From: Kribbella antiqua
GTDB taxonomy: Bacteria; Actinomycetota; Actinomycetes; Propionibacteriales; Kribbellaceae
Direction: 5' to 3'
Assembly (NCBI RefSeq): GCF_004345665.1
Contig: NZ_SLWR01000001.1
Location: 744,001-808,000, forward strand
DNA length: 64,000 nucleotides
Shown: positions 56,692 to 64,000 of the stretch, one piece after another
Numbering within the stretch: the first letter of the stretch is position 1
Layout of the letters: the number at the start of each line of letters is the position of its first letter
Made by a program: the position numbers and the translations under genes
The notes under the pieces: generated by a model
What the model saw: only the letters and a program-made list of their open reading frames with translations
Databases searched by the model: none
Told to the model about the DNA's origin: nothing

Positions 56692-56918
56692 GTTTAGCAG
56701 GCTACCCCGATTACCTCTCGAGTCACACGTGTCACACGCCGATCACGCCGCCCCATCCATATCGTCACGAGGCCGTAGCGTTTACGGCGTAGCCGTCGCC
56801 GTGGGTGAACGAGTCCCAGAGGACGTGAGTGAACGCGCTGAGGAAACGGCGGCGGGATGGGCGAGCGTGAAGGGCACCGCCGCAGCCTAGGAGACCCGAA
56901 GGTCGCCATAGGCAACAA

Positions 56919-57440
56919 TCAGGCGCCGGTGGTGCCGTCCAGTTGTTCGCGGAGGAGGTCGGCGTGGCCGCAGTGGCGCGCGTACTCGCCGATCAGGTGG
57001 ATGTAGATCATTCGCAGCGTCGACTCGGTGCCGTTGAAGGTGAAGCGGTCGTCGAGCGAGCGCCCGGCCGCGGCCTCGTCGGACAGCTTCCACTCCTCGA
57101 TCAGACCGTCGTACGCCGCTTGGGCGTCAGCAGCATCGATCAGCTCGAAGTCGGCGTCCTTACCCAGCTCCAAGGGAAACACCGGGTCGGCCGGATCGTC
57201 CAAGAAGTGGATCCGGAACCAGATCCGCTCGACCTTGGTCAGATGCCGGATCAACCCGAGCAGCGAGAGGTTCGACGGCGGCGACGGACGCTCGGCCAAC
57301 TGCGAGGCCGTCAAACCCGCGCATTTGAAGAGCAAAGTCGTGCGATAGAAGTTCAGGTATCCCTGCAGCAGCTCGCGTTCGGGCGCGGTCAACGAGCCAT
57401 CCGGTCGTTCCACAGAGGGGGCGGTCCAATCCAACGTCAT
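56919..57440 (-). CDS. DinB superfamily protein (DUF664)
   Basis: 173 residues, four-helix bundle: RELLQGYLNFYRTTLLFKCA, LIRHLTKVERIWFRIHFLDD and YARHCGHADLLREQLDG, with His residues in the positions that bind metal in DinB/YfiT proteins. Probably a thiol-dependent transferase or hydrolase of unknown substrate. A GTG at 57455, overlapping the VOC stop, is an alternative start that would couple the two genes. Confidence 0.87.
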   Translation of the reverse strand: MTLDWTAPSVERPDGSLTAPERELLQGYLNFYRTTLLFKCAGLTASQLAERPSPPSNLSLLGLIRHLTKVERIWFRIHFLDDPADPVFPLELGKDADFELIDAADAQAAYDGLIEEWKLSDEAAAGRSLDDRFTFNGTESTLRMIYIHLIGEYARHCGHADLLREQLDGTTGA

Positions 57441-57454
57441 GCCGCCATCCAACA

Positions 57455-57823
57455 CTACGGATTCACCGGTGGCGCCCAGCCCGGTCGCGGGATCAGGCAG
57501 AACGGATGCCCGGCCGGATCCTCGTAGACAGTGTCGGCAAGCCGCCGCGCCCCGAGAGCCAGCACCGCGCGCGAGGCCGCCTCGAGATCATCGACCATGA
57601 CGTCGAAGTGCATCTGCTGCGGCCGGGCGGGATCCGGCCACTGCGGGCGCTGGTGATCCAAAGCCCGCTGAAAGGCCAGGCCCGACGTACGGTCGTTGTC
57701 GGCAACAACAACCCAGTCGTCACTCTGGTACGTGATGGGCTTGCCGAGCAGCGCCGAGTAGAACTCCGCCAGCTCCAGCGGTTCCGGGCAGTCGATCGCG
57801 AGATGGTGCAGCCGTCCGATCAT
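57455..57823 (-). CDS. VOC (glyoxalase-fold) family protein
   Basis: 122 residues: MIGRLHHLAIDCPEPLELAE, QMHFDVMVDDLEAASRAVLA and YEDPAGHPFCLIPRPG are the usual actinobacterial VOC blocks (glyoxalase_6 type). Function unknown. Lies just upstream of the DinB gene; the two form a small operon divergent from the riboswitch gene. Confidence 0.88.
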   Translation of the reverse strand: MIGRLHHLAIDCPEPLELAEFYSALLGKPITYQSDDWVVVADNDRTSGLAFQRALDHQRPQWPDPARPQQMHFDVMVDDLEAASRAVLALGARRLADTVYEDPAGHPFCLIPRPGWAPPVNP

Positions 57824-57917
57824 GGCAACAGTGTGCGCCGTCTCATGATGTGTTCAGCTATCCCGAATTGTGAGATAGGTGCTGGCGTAAGACGTGGCCC
57901 GTTGGTTACCGTCTTCG

Positions 57918-58037
57918 GCAGGTCATGAGTGCCAGCGTCAAGCCCCGGCTCGCTGGCCGGCAACCCTCCTCCGCGGCGGGGTGCCCCGGGTGAAGACCAG
58001 GCCGTGCGGATACGCCGTTCGGCAAGTGCGGACTTCC
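57918..58037 (+). ncRNA. SAM-IV riboswitch
   Basis: GGTCATGAGTGCCAGCGTCA begins at 57921, followed by CCCCGGCTCGCTGGCCGGCA, ACCCTCC, GCGGCGGGGTGCCCCGGGTG and GACC at 57995-57998, which closes P1 with GGTC at 57921-57924. This matches the actinobacterial SAM-IV consensus as I know it almost base for base, including the 3' pseudoknot region ending in GGCAAGTGCGGACTT. SAM binding should turn off the downstream gene, whose start follows 16 bases later. Confidence 0.92.
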
Positions 58038-58052
58038 TGGGAGCGCAGCAGC

Positions 58053-59417
58053 ATGTCGATCCTCTCCATCCTCGAGCCGGCCAGTACGACGACTCCGCGG
58101 CCTACGGTCACGCGGCTCGCCACCGGCACCATCCCCGCCACGGTCGGGTCGGACCTGCTGGTCCCGCTGGCCGACGGCCGGGTGACGGACTACGCGAACT
58201 TCGACCACGGCGCCAGCGCGCCGTGCCTGGAGTCGGTGCGGGCCAGCGTGGAGGCGGCGCTGCCGTCGTACGCGTCGGTTCACCGTGGCAACGGGTACGC
58301 CTCGCGGATCACCACGCAGTGGTACGAGCGGGCACGCAACGAGGTGCACACGTTCGTCGGCGCCCGGGAGGACGACCAGGTGATCTTCACCCGGCAGACC
58401 ACCGACGCCCTCAACCTGCTCGCGCACGGCGTGCCCGCGGACGCGACAGTGATCGTGTTCGAGTCCGAGCACCACGCTGCGCTGCTGCCCTGGCCAGCCG
58501 AGCGGACCATCAGACTCGCCGCGCCGACGTCAACCGCCAGCGCCGTAGCCAACGTCGCCGATGCACTGCGCAACGCGCCCGAGGGTCCGAGGCTTGTCGT
58601 GGTGACCGGCGCGTCCAACGTCACCGGCGAGATCTTCCCGATCGCCGAGATCGCCGCGGTCGCGAAGGCCCACGGCGCCCGCATCTGCCTCGACGCCGCG
58701 CAGCTCGCACCGCACCGCCCGGTCGACATCGCCGAGCTCGAGGTCGACTGGGTAGTACTGTCCGGCCACAAGCTCTACGCGCCGTACGGCACCGGTGCCT
58801 TGATCGGTCGCGCGGACTGGCTGGACGCTGCCGACCCCTACCTGTACGGCGGTGGCGCGACGACCGCCGTCACCAGCGAGGGCGTGACCTGGGCGACCGG
58901 CCCGGCTCGCCATGAGGGCGGCTCCCCCAACGTCATCGGCGCAATCGCCCTGGCCTCGGCCTGTGCCGCGATCAGCAAGAACCGGGACGCGATCGAGCAG
59001 CATGAGCGCAGCCTGCTGGCCCGCCTCCGCACCGGACTCGCCCAGCTCCCCGGCGTCACGACGTACTCGATCTTCGGCGAGGATGCGGACCGGGTCGGCA
59101 CGGTGTGCTTCACCGTCAAAGGGCTGAGCTCGACGCTGGTGTCGGCGGCGCTGAGCGCCGAGTACGGGATCGGTGTGCGGGACGGCAAGTTCTGTGCGCA
59201 TCCCCTGGTCGGTCACCTGCTGGCCGACTCCCCCGAGCACGGCACCGCCGTACGGGCGAGCCTCGGCCTCGGTACGACGCGTGAGCACGTCGACCGCCTC
59301 GTGAACGCCGTACGGACGCTGGCGAGCAGCGGACCGCGGTCGGAGTACGAGGACACCGCGCACGGCTGTCAGCCCACCGACGATCCGCGGGACCTCAAGG
59401 CCCCGCGGATCTGGTAG
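58053..59417 (+). CDS. class V aminotransferase, cysteine desulfurase-like
   Basis: 454 residues. PLP Lys240 in SGHKLYAPYGTGALIG, cofactor residues in SEHHAALLPW and DAAQLAPHRPVDI, and a Cys381 in GKFCAHPL at the place of the SufS/CsdA catalytic cysteine (R-x-G-x-x-C-A-x-P). It may release sulfur from cysteine or a related substrate. It is controlled by the SAM-IV riboswitch, so it belongs to methionine/cysteine or sulfur metabolism. GGGAG lies 11 bases before the ATG. Confidence 0.88.
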   Translation: MSILSILEPASTTTPRPTVTRLATGTIPATVGSDLLVPLADGRVTDYANFDHGASAPCLESVRASVEAALPSYASVHRGNGYASRITTQWYERARNEVHTFVGAREDDQVIFTRQTTDALNLLAHGVPADATVIVFESEHHAALLPWPAERTIRLAAPTSTASAVANVADALRNAPEGPRLVVVTGASNVTGEIFPIAEIAAVAKAHGARICLDAAQLAPHRPVDIAELEVDWVVLSGHKLYAPYGTGALIGRADWLDAADPYLYGGGATTAVTSEGVTWATGPARHEGGSPNVIGAIALASACAAISKNRDAIEQHERSLLARLRTGLAQLPGVTTYSIFGEDADRVGTVCFTVKGLSSTLVSAALSAEYGIGVRDGKFCAHPLVGHLLADSPEHGTAVRASLGLGTTREHVDRLVNAVRTLASSGPRSEYEDTAHGCQPTDDPRDLKAPRIW

Positions 59418-59426
59418 ACGCGCAGC

Positions 59427-59445
59427 CCTCCTACCGCTCAGGAGG
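59427..59445. terminator. small hairpin between convergent genes
   Basis: CCTCCT (59427-59432) and AGGAGG (59440-59445) pair around a 7-base loop at the meeting point of the aminotransferase and S9 peptidase genes. Confidence 0.35.
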
Positions 59446-61473
59446 CAGAAGACCTACATGGTGAGCGGCGAACGCCAGTAGGTCCGCCCATTCCGACGCG
59501 ACCATCGCGGCGGGTTTCCCGAAGCCGTGACCGGTGTTGACCTCGATCCGGGTCAAGACAGGTTCGGACGAGGACTGGGCATGCTGCAACGCGGCGATGA
59601 ACTTGTGACTGTGCAGCGGCACCACCCGGTCGTCGTGGTCACCGGTGACCACCAGAGTCGCCGGGTACGACGTCCCGTCCCGCAGCCGGTGCAGTGGCGA
59701 GTAAGCCAGCAGATCATCGAACTGCTCAGGATCATCCGGATGCCCGAAGTCAGAGGCCCACGCGGCACCGACCGTGAACCGGTGGAACCTGAGCATGTCC
59801 ATCACTCCGACACCCGGCAGCGCGACGGCGAACAGGTCCGGGCGCTGCGTCATGACCGCGCCAACGAGCAGACCGCCGTTGCTGCGGCCATGGATCGCCA
59901 GCTGCGACGGCGTGGTCACCCCGGTGTCGTGCAGGTGCGAGGCGACGGCGATGAAGTCGTCGAAGACGTTCTGCTTGTCCTTGAGGCGTCCTGCATCGTG
60001 CCAGTCGCTGCCGTACTCACCGCCGCCGCGCAGGTTGGCGATCACCAGCACGCCCCCGGCCGCCAGCCACGCCGGCCAGCCCGGCTTGTAGTCGGCCAGG
60101 ATCGGGATGCGGAAGCCGCCGTACCCGTAGAGCAGGGTCGGCCGCGGCGAGGAGAAGTCCAGGTCGGAGCGGCTGATCAGGAAGTAGGGCACGGGCCCTG
60201 TACGACGCTCGACCCGGACGGAAGGTGACGTGAAGCCGCCGGAGCCACGGACCAGCTCAGGCAGCGCACGCACCATGCCGTCGGTGACGACGTACGAGAG
60301 GGTCGGATCGGTAGTGGTCGACAGTCCGACGAAGATCTCGTCGTACTCCGGCGAGGCGTTGAGTGCCACCACTCCCCCGCCCGGAGCCTCTACGACGTAC
60401 GCACCGGACCCGTCCAGCTCGTACAGGGTGAGCACCGGCTGCGCGTCTTCCAGCGACAGCGTGACCAGACCGGACACCGTACCGCGGACTGCCTGCAGGG
60501 TGCCGGAGCCCTCTGGGATCAGGTCGGTGAAAGTGCCGTCCAGCGACGCGAGCACCACGCGACCACGGGACGCGTTGCGGTCGGTCCGCAGCACCAACTG
60601 GTCGCCGGACATGCGTACGAACGCGATCTCGTCCTCGAGCGAGTCCACAACCTTCACAGGCTCGCCGAAGCCGTCAGAGGTGATCGGGAAGACCCACAAC
60701 CGAGTGGCAGGGTCAGTGCCTTCGGTGATGTGTACGACGAGATACCGGTCGTCGTCGGACACCTCGGGCGTGATGAAGATGCGATCGTTGTCCGGGAAGC
60801 TGAGGACCAGCTCGTCGTCGGACTGCGCCGTACCGACCTTGTGCAGCATCAGCCGCCCACCGGTCAGCGTCTTCGTCTCGGTGCCCTCACTGCGACCGCT
60901 CGCCGGGTAGTGCAGGTACAGGTACGCCGAGCTGTCCGGCAGCCAGGTGGCCTCGCAGAACTTGGCCTCCGTCACCAGGTCGTCGACAGAGCTGCCGGTG
61001 GCGATGTCGAGCAGCCGGAACGTCGTCCAGTCGCTGCCGCTCTCGTTGATGCCATAGGCGAAGTACTTGCCGTCCGGGCTGACCGTGAAGGTGCCCAGCG
61101 AGTCGGTGCCGTCGGCGGAGAGCTGGTTGGGGTCGATGAGCACGCGACCGGCGGAGAGCAGTTCATCCAGCGACTCGGCGACGTACACCACGTCCTGTGC
61201 CTGGGTGCCGTCGTTGCGGCCGACGAAGTACCAGCCGGCCTTCTTCACCGGTACGCCGGCCCGCGGGCGAGCCAGGATCGCGGACATGGTGGTCTGGAAC
61301 CATTCCCGCTCCGGGTACCCGGACAGCTCCGCCTCGGTGAACTCGTTCTGCCTGCGAACCCAGTCCTTGGTGTCGGGTGCGTCAGGGTCTTCCAGCCAGC
61401 GGTAGGGATCGGCGATCTGGTGCCCATGCAGCGTCTCGACCACATCGTCGCGGCGGCTCTCCGGATAGGTCAT
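59431..61473 (-). CDS. prolyl oligopeptidase family serine peptidase (S9A)
   Basis: 680 residues, seven-bladed beta propeller followed by an alpha/beta hydrolase domain with the triad Ser in GRSNGGLL, Asp in GDHDDRV and His in NTGHGFG. No signal peptide, so probably cytoplasmic; it cuts short peptides after proline. The ATG at 61473 is 10 bases after the TetR gene stop, so it is in an operon with TetR. Confidence 0.95.
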   Translation of the reverse strand: MTYPESRRDDVVETLHGHQIADPYRWLEDPDAPDTKDWVRRQNEFTEAELSGYPEREWFQTTMSAILARPRAGVPVKKAGWYFVGRNDGTQAQDVVYVAESLDELLSAGRVLIDPNQLSADGTDSLGTFTVSPDGKYFAYGINESGSDWTTFRLLDIATGSSVDDLVTEAKFCEATWLPDSSAYLYLHYPASGRSEGTETKTLTGGRLMLHKVGTAQSDDELVLSFPDNDRIFITPEVSDDDRYLVVHITEGTDPATRLWVFPITSDGFGEPVKVVDSLEDEIAFVRMSGDQLVLRTDRNASRGRVVLASLDGTFTDLIPEGSGTLQAVRGTVSGLVTLSLEDAQPVLTLYELDGSGAYVVEAPGGGVVALNASPEYDEIFVGLSTTTDPTLSYVVTDGMVRALPELVRGSGGFTSPSVRVERRTGPVPYFLISRSDLDFSSPRPTLLYGYGGFRIPILADYKPGWPAWLAAGGVLVIANLRGGGEYGSDWHDAGRLKDKQNVFDDFIAVASHLHDTGVTTPSQLAIHGRSNGGLLVGAVMTQRPDLFAVALPGVGVMDMLRFHRFTVGAAWASDFGHPDDPEQFDDLLAYSPLHRLRDGTSYPATLVVTGDHDDRVVPLHSHKFIAALQHAQSSSEPVLTRIEVNTGHGFGKPAAMVASEWADLLAFAAHHVGLLPPER

Positions 61474-61483
61474 GCGGACAAAC

Positions 61484-62029
61484 CTAACTGGCAAGTGCAA
61501 CCTTCAACAGGAGCTCGTAGGTCGGCCTGGGATCGACGTCGTCGTGGCGTGCGATCCGGTGCAGGATCAGCCCTTCGGAGGCGGCCGAGAGCGCCCGGGC
61601 GGCCTCGCGAGGGTTGGGCGCCCCGAGCTCGGCCAGCGCCGCGGTGGCGGTGTTCTCGAGCGCCTCGCGGCCGCGCGACAGCGCCTCCCGGATGACCGGA
61701 TCGTGGCTGCCCTCCAGGAACAGGACCAGCCGCGCGGTCGTGCGGACCCGGTTGATCCGGGTGATGTAGTCGAACAGGCCGCACATGGTGTCGACGAACT
61801 CCTCGGCGGTGGCCGGCTTGAACGCGGCCCCGATCGCCTGGTTCTCACTCTCGGCGATCCAGTCGACGACACCGGACATGAGGGCCGCCCGGGTGCGGAA
61901 GTAGTTCGAGGTCGAGCCTTTGGGCAGGCCGGCCTTCTGATCAACGCGGGCATGGGTCAGGGCTCGCAACCCCTCGGTGCCGAGTAGTTCGATGGCGGCC
62001 TCCAGAGCGCGAGTACGCGTCGGCGTCAT
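61484..62029 (-). CDS. TetR family transcriptional regulator
   Basis: 181 residues. HTH ALTHARVDQKAGLPKGSTSN and YFRTRAALMSGVVDW at about 23-57, followed by a ligand-binding helical domain. TATAGT at 62041-62036 on the minus strand is six bases from the ATG, so the transcript is leaderless. Palindromes between this gene and the divergent hydrolase are its probable operators. Confidence 0.93.
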   Translation of the reverse strand: MTPTRTRALEAAIELLGTEGLRALTHARVDQKAGLPKGSTSNYFRTRAALMSGVVDWIAESENQAIGAAFKPATAEEFVDTMCGLFDYITRINRVRTTARLVLFLEGSHDPVIREALSRGREALENTATAALAELGAPNPREAARALSAASEGLILHRIARHDDVDPRPTYELLLKVALAS

Positions 62030-62032
62030 GCG

Positions 62033-62076
62033 GTCACTATAAACCTAGTGACAGGGAACTACGTTCGTAGTACCGT
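62033..62076. promoter_or_regulatory. TetR operators within divergent promoters
   Basis: GTCACTA-N6-TAGTGAC (62033-62052) overlaps the tetR -10 (TATAGT). ACTACGTTCGTAGT (62058-62071) is a second perfect palindrome and lies in the 17-bp spacer between GTGACA (62048-62053) and TACCGT (62071-62076), a good promoter for the hydrolase gene whose ATG is six bases further. Binding to both would shut both promoters. Confidence 0.7.
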
Positions 62077-62082
62077 CGAAGG

Positions 62083-62937
62083 ATGCTTCCCACACTCGAT
62101 GGGGTGACCCACACCTTCGTCGACCTGCCTGGACTACGGATGCATGTGACCGAAGCCGGCAGCGGCGAGCCTGTCCTGATGCTCCACGGTTTTCCCCAGC
62201 ACTGGTGGGAGTGGCGTGACGTCATTCCCGCGGTCGCCGAGCACTACCGTGTGATCTGCCCCGACCTGCGCGGCGCCGGCTGGACCGACGCGCCGCCGGA
62301 CGGCTACACGAGCGGCCAGCTCGTCGCCGACGTGCTCGCCTTGCTGGCTGCGCTCAAGGTCGACCGAGTACACCTGCTGACGCACGACTGGTCGGGAATC
62401 GTCGCCTACCTGCTCTGCCTTCAGCATCCGGAGCGCGTCATCGACCAGGTGTCGATCGCGATCCCGCCGCCGTACATCGACTTCGACGCGAGGATGATGC
62501 GCAGCATCCTGCGCCATGCCTGGTTCAACCTGATCAACCCGGTGCCTGGCATCGGCCCGTGGGCGCTGCGAGGACGGCTGACGCCGTACCTGCTGCGTGA
62601 GTTCTCGACCGGCATGACCGACGCGGATGTCGAGATCTTCGCCGAGCGGATGCGCGAACCGGCCCGCGCCAAGGCTGGGTCGGCGCTCTACCGGCATTTC
62701 ATCCAGCCCGTGGGGATGCGGATGCTCCGCGGCAAGTACAAGGACCAGCGGCTCACCACGCCGACGCTCGTGCTCGTCGGCGCCGATGATCCGAACGTGC
62801 GGGCCGAGTTCCTGCACGGTTATCAGCCGTACGTCGATGACCTGCGCGTCGAGACGATCGACGGGGCGTCCCACTTCGTCGTCGACGACCAACCGGGAGC
62901 TGTCGCCAAGCGCGCCCTGGAGTTCTTCCAGCGATAG
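62083..62937 (+). CDS. alpha/beta hydrolase, epoxide hydrolase-like
   Basis: 284 residues. Oxyanion motif HGFP at 35-38, nucleophile Asp102 in LTHDWSG as in epoxide hydrolases and haloalkane dehalogenases, and the His of the triad in GASHFVVDDQP. A two-Tyr cap typical of epoxide hydrolases is not obvious, so dehalogenase or other hydrolase is possible. Leaderless start at 62083. Controlled together with the divergent TetR operon. Confidence 0.88.
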   Translation: MLPTLDGVTHTFVDLPGLRMHVTEAGSGEPVLMLHGFPQHWWEWRDVIPAVAEHYRVICPDLRGAGWTDAPPDGYTSGQLVADVLALLAALKVDRVHLLTHDWSGIVAYLLCLQHPERVIDQVSIAIPPPYIDFDARMMRSILRHAWFNLINPVPGIGPWALRGRLTPYLLREFSTGMTDADVEIFAERMREPARAKAGSALYRHFIQPVGMRMLRGKYKDQRLTTPTLVLVGADDPNVRAEFLHGYQPYVDDLRVETIDGASHFVVDDQPGAVAKRALEFFQR

Positions 62938-62944
62938 CGTCGTA

Positions 62945-62996
62945 CTCACCGGGCCCCGGTGGGCGGCATCCCGCACAGGCGCCGGGACCCGGTGAG
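62945..62996 (+). terminator. hairpin after the hydrolase gene
   Basis: CTCACCGGG (62945-62953) and CCCGGTGAG (62988-62996) are perfect 9-bp arms that can close a larger stem-loop just after the stop. Confidence 0.5.
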
Positions 62997-63006
62997 CGAC
63001 GGACCC

Positions 63007-63029
63007 GAGTGCTCCACCAGGGAGCACTC
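63007..63029. terminator. hairpin at the end of the PhoD gene
   Basis: GAGTGCTCC (63007-63015) and GGAGCACTC (63021-63029) form a perfect 9-bp stem with a 5-base loop that overlaps the PhoD stop codon. It probably stops transcription from both sides. Confidence 0.65.
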
Positions 63030-64000
63030 AGTGGGCCGGATTGATGTCCTTGGACCAGAGAACGGTGCCGTAGAGGTTGCGCAGTGACGCCGTGAACACG
63101 CCCGACCGTGGGTCGATCGCAACATGACCGAAGAACTGGTTGCCGCCGCTCGGCGGCTGGTTGGCGAAGTCGGCCGCCTTCACGAACTCGACCTTCGGCC
63201 CGAACGTCGGGTCCAGCGAGTTCGGCCCGAACGTGCCCGCGTTGATCGGCCCGGCGACGAGCTCCCAGAACGGGTCGAAGTCGGTGAAGGCCGCGCGCGA
63301 CGGGTCGTAGTGGTGCGCGGCGCAGTAGTGCACGTCGGCGGTGAGCCAGATCGTGTTCCGCACCTTGCGCTTCTTGAACTGGCTGAGCACCCAGGCGATC
63401 TCGTGCTCGCGTCCACCCGGCGAACCGCCGACGCCGTTCGCGACCGCCTCGATCAGCGGACCGTCCGGCACCAGCAGCCCGAGCGGCATGTCGCTGGCGA
63501 TCACCTTCCAGGTCGCCTTCGACGCGGCGACCTCGCGGACCAGCCAAGCAGCCTGCTCGGCGCCGAGCATGTCGACCGGTCCGGCAGTGTCCGGCGTCGG
63601 GTTGGCACCGCGATACGTCCGCATGTCCAGGCAGAACACGTCGAGCAGCGGCCCGTAGCTCACCTTCCGGTAGATCCGGCCCTTTCCAGCCGAGTGCTCC
63701 ATCGGCAGGTACTCCAGGAACGCCTTCCGCGCGCGGGCCGCGAGTACGTCGACCCGCTTCTCCGTGTACCGGTCGTCGGTCAGGATCTCGCCCGGGTACC
63801 AGTTGTTCACCGTCTCGTGGTCGTCCCACTGGCTGATCAGCGGCACCTCGGCGTACAGCGCGCGGACGTTGTCGTCGAGCAGGTTGTACTTGTACCGGCC
63901 GCGGTACTCGGCCAGCGTCTCGGCGACCTTCGACACCTCCTCGGTCACCACGTTCTTCCACACGGTGCCGTCGGCAACTTTCACCTCGGCCTGGATCGGG
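63028..64000 (-). CDS. phoD: PhoD family alkaline phosphatase/phosphodiesterase, 5' end cut by window
   Basis: 324 visible C-terminal residues of a PhoD metallophosphatase. SQWDDHETVNNW is the metal-binding D-D-H-E motif, and WLTADVHYCAAHHYDP supplies further His/Asp ligands. PhoD is normally exported by Tat and needs Ca and Fe; the signal peptide would be beyond base 64000. It releases phosphate from organic esters when phosphate is short. Confidence 0.92.
   Translation of the reverse strand, partial: PIQAEVKVADGTVWKNVVTEEVSKVAETLAEYRGRYKYNLLDDNVRALYAEVPLISQWDDHETVNNWYPGEILTDDRYTEKRVDVLAARARKAFLEYLPMEHSAGKGRIYRKVSYGPLLDVFCLDMRTYRGANPTPDTAGPVDMLGAEQAAWLVREVAASKATWKVIASDMPLGLLVPDGPLIEAVANGVGGSPGGREHEIAWVLSQFKKRKVRNTIWLTADVHYCAAHHYDPSRAAFTDFDPFWELVAGPINAGTFGPNSLDPTFGPKVEFVKAADFANQPPSGGNQFFGHVAIDPRSGVFTASLRNLYGTVLWSKDINPAH

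Noticed and set aside
56692..56918. Small plus-strand ORF between ftsK and DinB genes
   Set aside because: No start with a binding site, no motif and mostly antisense to ftsK upstream.

Overview
The window is about 70% GC and almost fully coding. Many genes use GTG starts or leaderless TANNNT-ATG/GTG promoters. The gene content is actinobacterial: PriA-type HisA, ClgR, DUF3046, DUF1707, DUF6458, an MT0933-like protein, the MEP-pathway block ispG-rip1-dxr, recA-recX, RNase Y and a SAM-IV riboswitch. The closest fit is a soil actinomycete of the Nocardioidales/Propionibacteriales, most likely Kribbella or a relative. The genus is an inference; the phylum is firm.

Layout. 1-6.7 kb: a leftward operon starting with priA/hisA, followed by an SDR-HAD fusion, a zinc alcohol dehydrogenase, a LarA-like DUF2088 protein and a PlsC-type acyltransferase cut by the window edge. 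It looks like an uncharacterised lipid pathway. 6.8-15.9 kb: P450, methyltransferase, GAF protein, TSUP transporter, GNAT, HIT, proS, M14 peptidase and a DUF4081 GNAT. 15.9-22.0 kb: a 6 kb accessory stretch (RHH/VOC/MFS operon, MerR-thioredoxin pair, Nudix, nucleosidase, secreted serine protease, vapBC) lying between the GNAT gene and ispG, which are neighbours in Mycobacterium. 22-25.8 kb: ispG-rip1-dxr. 25.8-31.6 kb: DUF1707, acyl-CoA dehydrogenase, phosphotransferase, small proteins and rny.

31.6-37.5 kb: a large gene-poor region, an MT0933-like protein, a 29-bp minisatellite, then recX (with a very long repetitive N-terminal extension) and recA behind an SOS box. 37.5-42.6 kb: a rightward insertion (unknown, GrpB, MMPL) separating recA from DUF3046 and an LppM-like lipoprotein. 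42.7-48.6 kb: a DNA repair run, lhr, nei-type glycosylase, then a DUF4262 gene behind a perfect SOS box. 48.7-56.7 kb: the conserved leftward block ftsK, (candidate ORF), PH-like membrane protein, rodZ-like, rimO, pgsA, cinA, clgR, mostly with 4-nt stop/start overlaps. 56.9-64 kb: DinB and VOC proteins, a SAM-IV riboswitch driving a class V aminotransferase/cysteine desulfurase-like enzyme, an S9 peptidase-TetR pair with clear palindromic operators, an epoxide-hydrolase-like enzyme, and a PhoD phosphatase cut by the right edge.

The most unusual signals are the left lipid operon, the SOS-controlled DUF4262 gene, the repeat-expanded RecX and RimO, the 29-bp minisatellite, the 8-bp iterons at the RHH gene, and the SAM-IV-controlled desulfurase-like gene.
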